Source: Goodfellowiella coeruleoviolacea (lineage in GTDB: Bacteria > Actinomycetota > Actinomycetes > Mycobacteriales > Pseudonocardiaceae). Taken from it: DNA of 56,346 bases. The position numbers and the translations under genes are program-made. Below, one piece after another: positions 8,389 through 19,000 of this stretch (position 1 is its first letter; each line of letters opens with the position of its first letter). The stretch covers positions 1 to 56,346 of the forward strand of contig NZ_JAMTCK010000028.1 in NCBI RefSeq assembly GCF_024171785.1, given 5' to 3'. The notes under the pieces were generated by a model. It saw only the letters and a program-made list of their open reading frames with translations, searched no databases and was not told the DNA's origin.

Positions 8389-9822
8389 TCACCAGACACT
8401 GTTCAGGCATGCGATCAGACTGCGCAGTTCGACGTTGAGGTAGTTGCAGTGCGTCAGCAGGCTGGTCAACTGCCGCAGGGTCATCCAGCGGTACTCGGCC
8501 GGAGTCCGTTCGGGAAAGTCCTCGTCCGCCTCGACGATCAGGTAGCGGTTGACCGCGTGCAGGAAGCGCCCGCCTTCCTCGGACTGCATCCGGTCGTACC
8601 GGATTCGGGCGGGATCGGCGGACAGGACCTGGTCGAGGTAGTGCGGCCGGCAGTGATCGGGCAGATCGCGGTAGTTCGCCGGCTGGCAGTGCACCGTCGG
8701 CGCCATCTCCGCCCCGTTCAGCGATCCCGCGTCGGCCCGGGCCTGCACCAGCACGTGCAGGGTCCCGGAGATCCGTTTGGTGATCAGCGCGAGCAGGCCC
8801 GCGTCGACCGGTGCGAGGATCGGCTGGGTCCACGAGGGAACCTCCCGGTTTCCGAGCGCCGCGTTGATCCCGACGATGCGGAAGTACTTGCCGGACCGGT
8901 GCTCCACCGCGTCCCTCGTCCAGTACCAGCCGTCCTCGGCCGCCCGGTACAGCGGAACCCTGCGCTGAAGCAGTTCCCGGCGAGCCCGCAACTCGGTGAG
9001 CCAGCTCAGCACCTCGGTCATCTCGTGCACCGGGCTGCTGTCCGGTCCGATGCTGTGCAGCACCGACGCGACGAACGGACTGGCCGGTTCCGCGAACGCA
9101 CCCGGCGCGTGGAACGGAATGCAGGACAGCACGGTCCGGGTGTCCATGTTCACCAGGTGGTCGACCGCGAGCAACCTGCGTATCTGACCGATCGTCAACC
9201 AGCAGAAGTCGGCGGCCTCCGGTACGTCGTCGAGGGTTTCCACCACCATGTTCCGGTTGCGCTTGCCCAGGAACCAGGCGCCCTGCTCGGACTGCAGCGC
9301 GTCGACGAGCGTTCGCCCACCGCCCTCGCCGGTGAAGTAGTCGAGGTAGGGGATCTGGGCGCCGCGGTGCACGCCGAGGTAGTTGCTCCGAGTGGCCTGC
9401 ACGGTCGGGGTCAGCTGGATCTTGTTGATGTTCCCGGGTTCCATCTTCGCCTGCATCAGGCAGTGCAGCACCCCGTCGAACTCCCGGACGAGGATGCCGA
9501 GCACGCCGATCTCGGGCTGCACGATGATCGGCTGAGTCCATTCGGCGATCCACGTCCGATCCGTGCGAACTCGCACCCCTTCGACGGAGAAGAACCGGCC
9601 GCTGTCGTGTTCCAGGTTCCCGCTCTCGGCGTTGAACTGCCATCCGGACAGCGCGTCGAGCGGAACTCGCTCGACCTGGAACTGGTTGACCGCGGCGCGT
9701 TCAGCCAGCCAGGACGCAACGCGTTCGTTCGGCGTCAGCGGGCTGTCGACCACGTGCGCCGACAGGGTGAACCGGTCCAGCACGTCGGTCCGCTCGCCGA
9801 CCAGTTGATCTCGATAGGTCAT
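8389..9822 (-). CDS. NDP-hexose 2,3-dehydratase
   Basis: 477 residues, the usual length for this family (TylX3/EryBVI type). The protein shows the characteristic internal duplication: each half carries a block of the form W-x-Q-P-I followed by a glycine- and leucine-rich strand (EWTQPIIVQPEIGVLGILV in the first, SWTQPILAPVDAGLLALIT in the second) and then a LQA/VQA-TVQ-type segment. It removes the 2-hydroxyl of an NDP-4-keto-6-deoxyhexose, the committing step to 2-deoxysugars. ATG 9822 has GAGGTACCG just upstream. It is the first gene after PKS-C, separated by 223 bases that include a large inverted repeat. Together with the ketoreductase and two glycosyltransferases it predicts a 2,6-dideoxysugar on the product. 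Confidence 0.92.
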   Translation of the reverse strand: MTYRDQLVGERTDVLDRFTLSAHVVDSPLTPNERVASWLAERAAVNQFQVERVPLDALSGWQFNAESGNLEHDSGRFFSVEGVRVRTDRTWIAEWTQPIIVQPEIGVLGILVREFDGVLHCLMQAKMEPGNINKIQLTPTVQATRSNYLGVHRGAQIPYLDYFTGEGGGRTLVDALQSEQGAWFLGKRNRNMVVETLDDVPEAADFCWLTIGQIRRLLAVDHLVNMDTRTVLSCIPFHAPGAFAEPASPFVASVLHSIGPDSSPVHEMTEVLSWLTELRARRELLQRRVPLYRAAEDGWYWTRDAVEHRSGKYFRIVGINAALGNREVPSWTQPILAPVDAGLLALITKRISGTLHVLVQARADAGSLNGAEMAPTVHCQPANYRDLPDHCRPHYLDQVLSADPARIRYDRMQSEEGGRFLHAVNRYLIVEADEDFPERTPAEYRWMTLRQLTSLLTHCNYLNVELRSLIACLNSVW

Positions 9823-9917
9823 CGGTACCTCGACTCAGTGCCTGTTCTCGCACCCGCGACCGGGTCGTGGCGGGCGATGGGCGGAAGGGGCCTGGTCGTC
9901 CCCCTCACGTCGCTCCA

Positions 9918-9968
9918 GTTCCGCGGACGGGCTGTCGGAACGGTGTGCAGCCACCGTGGCCGCGGAAC
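9918..9968. terminator. Large nested inverted repeat between PKS-C and the 2,3-dehydratase
   Basis: Outer arms GTTCCGCGG (9918-9926) and CCGCGGAAC (9960-9968) are perfect 9-base complements. Inside them ACGGTG (9940-9945) pairs with CACCGT (9952-9957). It lies 78 bases after the PKS-C stop and can fold on either strand. It may end or attenuate the PKS transcript ahead of the sugar genes, or stabilise the upstream mRNA. Confidence 0.45.
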
Positions 9969-10027
9969 CGGCAGCGGTCAACCCGAGGGTTCTCTCCTCG
10001 GCCGGACAGGGGATCGTGGACTGGAGA

Positions 10028-10033
10028 TAGGGG
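10028..10033 (+). promoter_or_regulatory. Single TAGGGG box in the PKS-C/2,3-dehydratase gap
   Basis: One TAGGGG hexamer 13 bases past the PKS-C stop, in the opposite orientation to the downstream genes. It is listed because the same hexamer marks other intergenic regions here. On its own it could be chance. Confidence 0.2.
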
Positions 10034-10045
10034 TGGCGGGAAACA

Positions 10046-13000
10046 TCACTGGATTCCGAACTCCTCGTCGAGCAGGCTGATCAGCTCGTCGGCGCCGACC
10101 GCGTCGAGATCTCCACCCGCGGTCGCGTCCACAGTGGTCTCGCCCGCGTCGTCGAGCGAGGCCGCGAGCAGCCTGAGTCTCGTGGCGAGCGCTCTGCGCT
10201 GTCCGCGTCCGCCAGGCGCCGCTCGCACGGCGTCGGTCAACGCCCTGAGCGCCGATTCGGCGGGATCGGCTGCCGTGCCGGAGGCTGGCCGCAGCAGGCC
10301 GTCCAGGTGCTGGGCGACCGCGGTGGATGTCGGGTGGTCGAAGACGAGCGTGGCGGCCAGCCGCAGCCTGGTGGCCGAGGCCAGCCGGTTGCGGATTTCG
10401 ATCGCCATCAGCGAATCGAACCCGAGGCCGGTGAACGCCGCGTCGGCCGGGACGTCCGCGGGCCCGGGCAACCCCGCCACGGCGGCGGCCTCTGTCCGCA
10501 CCAGTTCGGTCAGCCACCTCATCCTGTCCGCTCCGGACAGGCCGGCGAAGTCACTGGGCAGCCCACTGGACGTCCGTTGCCCGGCACCGGCCAGGCCGCG
10601 CAGCAACGCCGGTCCGTCGGCCGGAACCGACCGGGCGTCGAGGCGGAACGGCAGCACTGTGCTGCGGCCGGACAGGCCGGCCGCGTCGAACAGATCGAGT
10701 CCCTCGGCCGCGGTCAGTGCCCGGATTCCGGTCCGGGCCAGCCGCTGGAGATCGACGTCGGCGAGGTCCGCGGTCATGCCACCGCGCGGTTCCCACGGTC
10801 CCCACCCGATCGCGAGAGCCGGCAGTCCGGCCGCGTGCCGCCACTGGCAGAACGCGTCCAGGAACGCGTTGGCCGCGGCGTAGTTCGCCTGTCCGGCACC
10901 GCCGAGGGTTCCGGCGAGCGCGGAGCACACGACGAACGCGGCGAGGTCACGATCGGCGGTGAGTTCGTGCAGGTGCACGACCGCGTCCACCTTCGACCGC
11001 AGCACGTTGTCGATCTGCTCCGGCGTGAGCGAGCCGAAGATGCCGTCGTCCACCACTCCGGCGGCGTGCACCACGGCCGTTGGCGGGTGATCGGCGATCA
11101 GGGCGGCCAGTGCTGCTCGGTCAGCGACGTCGCAGGAAACGGCCTGGACGCGCGCTCCCAGCCCGGTCAGCTCGCGCAGCAGCTCCGGTGCGGCGGCTCG
11201 ACGGCCGGCCAGCACCAGGTCGCGGACACCGTGCCGGCCGACCAGGTGTCGGGCCAGCTGTCCGCCGATCATGCCGGTGCCCCCGGTGATCAGGACCGTT
11301 CCCCACTGCGCGGGTGGACGGTGCTGCGGGTCGGGCCGGACCCGGGTCAGCTCGGGCACGAGAACCGCTTCGCCCCGGACCGCAGCCTGACCGTGGTCGA
11401 GCGCGCGAACCAGCGCGATCGCCCGGGGCAGCACGGCGCAGTCCCGGAGGTCACCATCGAGATCGATCAGCGACAGCCGGCCCGGGTGCTCCAACTGCAC
11501 CGCGCGCCCCAGCCCCCAAACCGCGGCCTGTGGCACGTCGCCGATCCCCTCCCCCGGGTGTGCTTCGACAGCACGGCGCGTGACGAGCACCAGGTGCGCT
11601 GAGTCGAAACGAGGATCGGCCAGCCAGTCGCGCACGATGCCGAACGCCCGGTGCACCGCCGCGGTCGTCGTCCCGGCGAGATCCGCCTCTGGCGGCGACT
11701 CGCAGCGCACCACGACGACCTCCGCGTCGCCGACATCGTCCAGGCCGGAGTCAGCAAGGGTCCACCCGTCCACATCGGACGTGCCGATCGCGTCCGCGGG
11801 AACCCAGGTGAGGCCGAACAGCCAGTGGCCGTGTGACGGGTGGCCGTGGGTGGCCGCAACTTCTGTCGCGTCGATGTCCCGCATGGCGAGCCCGGCGATG
11901 GACGCGACCGGTCGCCCCGCCGCATCGATGAGCGCGACGGTGAGTTCCCTCGGTCCCGTCTCGGTCAGCCGAGCCCGCAGCGTCGCTGCTCTCCCGCGGT
12001 GCGCGGTGGCTCCCCGCCACGAGAACGGCACCCTCCGGTCCCCCGCGGACGGCAGCAGCGCCAGCGGTTGCAGCACGGCGTCGAGTACCGCCGGGTGGAC
12101 AGCGAACTCCCCGACGCCGGCGCCGGCTGGCAGGCTCGCCTCCGCGAAGACCTCGGTACCGCGCCGCCAGACGCCGGTCAACCCCTGGAACAGGGGGCCG
12201 TAGTGGAACCCGGTCGCCGCCGCGTCCGCGTAGAAGGTGGTCAGATCGACCGGAACCGTCCCCGGCGGCGGCCATGCGGTCGCCGCGGCCTCCGGCAGCG
12301 GTGGCGCCACCCCGGTCAGCACCCCGCTGGCGCGTCTGGTCCACTCCGCCGTGTCGTCCGGCCGCGAGTACACGCCGATCTCTCGCCGCTCATCCTCGGC
12401 CGCGCCGACGACGACCTGCACCTGCGTCGCGCCCCGGGCCGACAGCACCAGCGGGTGCTCAAGCACGAGTTCGTCCACGGTGGGACAGCCGACCTCGGCG
12501 GCTGCCCACAGCGCGAGGTCGAGGAATCCGGTCGCGGGAAACAGGATCTGGTCGAAGAGCACGTGGTCGGCCAGCCAGGGGTGGGTCGTGGTGGAGACTT
12601 CACCGGTGAACAGGGTGTCGCCACCCGCTGTCTCGACCTTGGCGGCGAGGAACGCGTGGCCGGTCTCGCGCAGGCCCGCGGCCGACAGGTCACCACGCCG
12701 GACGAGCGCGTCCGGCCAGTACCGGTGCCGTTGGAAGGCGTAGGTGGGCAGGTCCACCCGGCGCGCCCCGGTCCCGGCGAAGACCGCGGCCCAGTCCACG
12801 TCGATTCCGTTCACGTGCAGCGTCGTCAGCGCCTCAAGCAGCGCTTCCGGTTCCGGCCGGTCGCGGTGCAACGCCGAAAGGCACACCCCACCGTCACCAA
12901 CGCACTCCTCGGCCAGCACACCGAGCACGGCGTCCGGCCCGAGTTCGAGAAAGGTGTGCACATCCTGTTCGGCGAGGGCACCGATCCCGTCGGCGAAGCG

Positions 13001-16000
13001 CACGGGCTGGCGGACGTGGCGCACCCAGTAGGCAGGTGAGCAGAGTTCGGCCGCGTCGACCACGCGACCGGTCACATTGGACACCACCGGGATCCGGGGT
13101 GGTTGGAAAGCCAGTCCGGCGATGGCGGTGGCGAACTCCTCCAGCATCGGCTCCACCATCAGCGAGTGGAACGCGTGGCCGACCGGCAGCAACCGGGCGC
13201 GCAGGCCGGCGGACGCGGCGCGTCGCGCGATTCGGTCGACCGCCTCGGCGGGCCCGGAGACCACGGTCGCGGATGGCGAGTTCACCGCGGCGATCACGAC
13301 GTCGGGCTGATCGGCCACCAGTTCAGCCGTGCGGTCCTCCGGCGCCGCCACCGCGAGCATCCGTCCGGGTGGCATTTCCTGCATCAGCCGGCTCCGTACG
13401 GCGACCAACGCACAGGCGTCGGCCAGTGAGAGCACCCCGGCGACGTGGGCGGCGGTGATCTCCCCGGCGGAGTGCCCCATCACGTAGTCGGGTCGGATCC
13501 CCCACGACTCGACCAGCCGGTACAGCGCGACCTCGACCGCGAACAGTGCGGGCTGAGCACACCGGGTGTGGTTGAGTTGCGCCGCGGCTTCGCCACCGGG
13601 TTCGGCGAACACCACGTCCGACAGCGAGCGCCCCACGAGTGGGTCGAGATGCCGGCAGACCAGGTCGAAGGCCTCAGCGAACACCGGAAAGCCCCGGTGG
13701 AGTCCGGCCCCCATCCCCGGGCGCTGAGCCCCCTGTCCGGAGAACAGGACCGCCAGCCCCCCTTCCCGCGCGGTGCCGGTGCCACCAGCGGTGCCGTCGA
13801 CGACCGAGGCCAGTGCGGCGAGCACCTCATGCCGGTCGCGGGCGAGGAAACCGACCCGGTGCGGCAGTGCGGCGCGGCTGGTGGCGAGCGAGTGGGCCAG
13901 GTCGGCCGCGTCGAGGTCAGGGTGGTCTCGCACGTGTTCGCCAAGGCGCTCCGCCTGCGCGCGCAGCGCGACACCGTCGCGGGCGGAGAGCACCACGGGC
14001 GCCACCGGCAGTGGCTCGCCCGCATTGTCCACAGCAGATTCATCCGATGTGGACGGTGCTTCCTCCAGGATCATGTGGACGTTGGTTCCACTGATGCCGA
14101 ACGAGGAGACGCCCGCCCTGCGCGGGTGCCCGTTCCGCTCCCAGTCCCGAGCCCGTCCCAGCAGCCGCAGCGGCCCGGACAGCCAGTCGACGAGTGGCGT
14201 GGGCTCGTCGACGTGCAACGTCCGGGGCAGCCGGCCGTGCCGCATCGCCATCACGACCTTGATCACGCCGGCCACTCCGGCCGCCTGCAGGGTGTGGCCG
14301 ATGTTCGACTTGACCGCGCCCAGCCACAGCGGTTGGTCCTCGGGCCGGCCCCGGCCATAGGCGGCGATCAGCGCCCCCGCCTCGATCGGGTCACCCAACC
14401 GGGTTCCTGTGCCGTGCGCCTCCACCACGTCGATGTCCGCCGGTGCCACACCCGCCGCGGCAAGCGCCCGTTCGATCACCCGCTGCTGTGCCAGCCCGCT
14501 GGGCGCCGTCAGCCCGTTGGAAGTGCCGTCCTGGTTGACCGCCGAACCGCGCACGACGGCGAGCACCGGGTGCTGCCGACGGCGTGCGTCCGCCAGGCGC
14601 TCCAGCACGAGCAAACCGGCCCCCTCCGCCCATCCGGCGCCGTCCGCCGCCGCGGCGAACGCCTTGCAGCGGCCGTCCGCTGCCATGCCGCCCTGGCGCG
14701 CGAAGTCCTCGAACAGGAACGGGGTCGACAGCACCGCGACTCCGCCCGCCAGCGCGAGGTCGCAGTCGCCGGCACGCAGCGCCCTGGTCGCGTCGTGCAC
14801 CGCGACCAGGGATGAGGAGCAGGCGGTGTCGATCGTGACCGACGGCCCCTGCAGGCCGAGCACGTAGCTGATCCGCCCGGACATGACGCTCGTCGACAGC
14901 CCGGTGACACCGTAGCCCGCCAGTTCGTTCGACCCTGGCGGGAACAGCTCGCCGTAGCCGTGCGCGGTGGCACCGATGAAAACCCCGGTCGTGCTCCCCC
15001 GCAGGGAGGTCGCCGGAATGCCGGCCCGCTCCAACGCCTCCCACGCGATCTCCAGCAGCAGCCGCTGCTGCGGGTCCATGGTGAGCGCCTCCCTGGGGGT
15101 GATCCCGAAGAACGCGGCGTCGAACTCGCCGGCACCGGAGAGGAATCCGCCCACCGGTGCGACGTCCCAGCCCCGGTCGGCCGGGGCCGTGGTGACCGCG
15201 TCCCGTTCCGCGTCCACCAGGTCCCACAGCTGCTGCGGAGACGTGACGCCACCCGGGAACCGGCAGCCGATGCCGACGATGGCCACCGGCTCGTCGTGGG
15301 CGCGCACCACTGTCCCTGGGGAACGCGCCTGGGACACTCCCCGCAGTCGGTCACCGAGGTGGTCGGCCAGCTGGTTCGCGGTCGGGTGGTCGAAGACGAG
15401 CGTTGCGGGAAGTCGCAGACCGGTGGCGTCGGCCAGCCGGTTGCGCAGTTCGAGCGCGGTCAACGAATCGAAGCCCAACTCCCGCAGGGGCTGGTTGCCG
15501 GGCACCGCGGTGTGGCCGGGGTATCCCAGCACGGTGGCGACATGGGACCGGACCAGCTTGAACAGGGCTCCCGCGCGCTCGGTCTCCGTCGCTGGAACCA
15601 CCTGGTCCAGCAGGGGACGGCCGACCTCGCGGGGCGGCGCCGGGGACGTCGCCCCGCGCACGAGGTCCCGCAGGATCACTGGTACCGGTGCGTCGACGCC
15701 GATCCTCCGGACATCCAGGTGGGCGGGGACCACCGTGGCGAGCCCGACGCGGATGGCCCGGTCGAACAGGCTCAGTGCCCGGTCGGCGGCCAGCGGAAGG
15801 ACACCGCCGCGCCGGTACCGGTTCAGGTCGCGGTCACCGACGTGGGCGGACATCTCGCTGCGTCGCGCGAGGAATCCCCAGGCCAGGGCGAGCCCGGCCA
15901 GGCCGCTGGCCCGCCGGTGCTGGGCGAGCGCGTCGAGCACCACGTTGGCCGCGGCGTAGGCGCCCTGCCCGGGACCCCCGATCACGCCCGCCAGCGAGGA

Positions 16001-19000
16001 GAACATCACGAACGCCGTGAGGTTCCGGTCCTTGGTCAGCTCGTGCAGGTTGAGCGCGCCGTCCACCTTGGGCCGCAGCACGCGGTCGATCTGGTCCTCG
16101 GTCGTCGACTCGACAAGACCGTCCGCCACCGCCCCGGCCGCGTGCACCACCCCGATGAGCGGATGCTCGGCCGGGATGTCGGCGAGCACCCCGGCCAGGG
16201 CGTCCCGGTCGGCCACGTCGCACGAGCGCACCGCCACCCGGGCGCCGAGTTCGGTCAGGTCCGCGACCAGGTCGTCCGCTCCCTCGCGGCCACGCCGGCT
16301 GACCAGCAGCAGGTGGGAAACTCCGTGTTCGGCCACCAGGTGGCGCGCGACGAGACCGCCCAGTGTCCCGGTGCCGCCGGTGATCAGCACCGTGCCGTGC
16401 TCCAGCCGCGGTGGGTCAGCCGTCGGTTGCGCGCACCGGTCCAGTCGGGGCACCAGAACCGCGCCCGCCCGGATCGCCACCTGGTCCTCGCCCGAGCGCA
16501 GCGCGGCGGTGAGCGCGGCCTCGGCCGCGGTGTCGCTGTCGGTGTCGCTGTCGATGTCGGTGTCGGTGTCGACGAGCAGCAGCCGCCCCGGATGCTCGGA
16601 CTGCGCCGACCGGACCAGGCCCCACACCGCGGCGGCGCCGAGATCGCGCACATCCTCGTCGGGCCCGGTCGCCACCGCGTTCCGGGTCATGAACACCAGC
16701 CGGCGGTCGCCGGAGCGCTCGTCAGCCAGCCAGGACCGCAGCCTCGCCACGGCCTCCCGGAGTGCCCGCGCGGGTGCTGTGGCGGCCGGCACGACGTGTG
16801 TGTCGACCTCAGGCGGCTCCCCCTCGGCCGCGTTGTCCGCTGTGGACCTCCGCCAGCGGACGTGGAACAGGTCGCCCTCCTCGGACGGTGGATCGTCACT
16901 CGACTCCGAGGCGTCCGGCCAGTAGCTCTGCCGGTCGAAGGCGTAGCCCGGCAGGTCGGTGGTCTGGGCGCCGCCGAAGACGGTGGCCCAGTCCACGTCG
17001 GCGCCCTGGGCGTGCGCCTGCCCCACCGCGAGCGCGATGCGTTCCGGTCCGCCCTCGCCTCGGCGCAGCGTCGCGGTGACCGACGCCGGTTCCCCGGTGT
17101 CCTCGATGATGTCGAGCAGCGGCGCGGTCAGCACCGGATGTGCCCCCACCTCGATGAAGATCCGGTGCTCGTCGCTGAGGAGGTTGCGCACCGCGGCGTG
17201 GAAGTCCACCCGCTCGCGCATGTTGCGGTACCAGTAGGCGGCGTCCAGTCCCTGGGTGTCGAACCGGTGCCCGGTCACGGTCGAGTGGAACGGGATCGAC
17301 GACGGCCGGCCCCGCACCGGCGCCAAGTCGGAGAGGAGCTGTTCGCGCAACAGGTCCACGTGCGCGGAGTGGCCGGCGGTGTCCACCCCCCGGATGCGGC
17401 GCGCCGCAATCCCGTCCGCCACGCAGGCCCGGACGAACTCGTCACAGGCGTCCACGTCCCCGGCGAGCGAGCAGGACGTCGGGCTGTTGACGGCGGCCAG
17501 GGACAGTCGGCCCGCCCAGCCGGCCAGCCGGTCACCCACCTCGGCTTCGGGTAGCGCCACGGTGGCCATGCCGCCCCTGCCGGCCAGGCCGCGCCACGCG
17601 CGGCTGCGCAGCACCACGACCCGCACGGCATCGGCCAGGGACAGCCCGCCGGCCACGTGGGCCGCGGCGATCTCACCCTGTGAGTGGCCGATGACCGCGT
17701 CGGGGTGGACGCCGTAGGACTGCCACAGCCGGGCGAGCCCGACCATCATGGTGAACAGCACCGGCTGCACCACGTCGACTCGGTCCAAGGCGGCCGCGCC
17801 AGGGGCGTCCCGGAGCACGTCGAGCACCCGCCAGTCCACGTGCCGTTCGATCGCCTCCGCGCACTCGCCCGCGGTCGCGGCGAACACCGCGCTGGTCTCC
17901 AGCAGCCGGGCGCCCATGCCCGCCCACTGCGCGCCCTGCCCTGGGAAGACGAAGACGATCTTGCCTGGTGTCGCCTCGGCCCGCACGACGTGCTCGGACC
18001 GCTCGCCGGTGGCCAGTGCCGCCAGCCCAGCGAGCAGTTGCCCGGAGTCCCGCCCAACCACGGCGGCCCGGTGCGCGAACCTGGTCCGGGTGACGGCGAG
18101 GGAGTGACCCACGTCCGCGTCGCCGCTGTCCCGCTGCCGGCGCACGTGCTCGTGCAGGTTCCCGGCCTGCGCGGCGAGGGCGGCGCGGCTGTGCGCGGAC
18201 ACCACCCAGATCACCGGGGCCGTCGATGCCGCCGGCGCCGGTTCGCCGGCCGGCTCGGCCGCCGCCGCGTGTTCCAGGATGACGTGCGCGTTGGTGCCGC
18301 TGATGCCGAAGGACGACACCGCCGCGCGGCGTGGGCCGTCCGGCCACTTCCTCGACTCAGTCAGCAGTTCCACCGCTCCGCTCGCCCAGTCCACCATCGG
18401 TGTCGGCTGCTCGGCGTGCAGCGTCTTCGGCATCAGCCCGTGCCGCATCGCCATGATCATCTTGATCACGCCGGCGATCCCGGCCGCGGCCTGGGTGTGG
18501 CCGATGTTGGACTTCACCGATCCCAGCCAGAGCGGCCGGTCGGCGGGCCGGGTCCGCCCGTACACCGACAGCAGCGCCTCCGCCTCGATGGGATCGCCGA
18601 GGCGGGTGCCGGTGCCGTGGGCCTCCACCACGTCGATGTCCGCCGCGCTCAGCCGGGCCGCGGCCAGCGCCTGCCTGATCACCCGCTGTTGCGCCGGACC
18701 GTTCGGGGCGGTCAAGCCGGTCGACGCGCCATCGGAGTTCACCGCGCTGCCCCGGACAACGGCGAGCACGCGGTGCTTGTTGCGGTGTGCGTCGGACAAC
18801 CGCTCCAGCACCAGCACGCCAACGCCCTCGCTCCAGCCGGCGCCGTCCGCCGACGCGGCGAACGCCTTGGACCTGCCGTCCGGTGACAGGGCGCGTTGGC
18901 GGGAGAGGGCGATGAACATCCCGGTCGTGCACATCACCGTGACCCCACCCGCCAGCGCGAGGTCGCACTCACCGTTGCGCAGTGACTGCGCGGCGACGTG

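Noticed and set aside
16530-16573. CRISPR-like or regulatory repeat
   Set aside because: Units are 6 bases, in frame inside a PKS linker, with no spacers.
14960-17554. Long plus-strand open frame (864 codons) opposite PKS-C, and similar long frames on the plus strand across the PKS genes
   Set aside because: Arg/Pro/Gly/His-rich shadow translations of GC-rich coding DNA; no domain is recognisable and the opposite strand encodes clear PKS domains.
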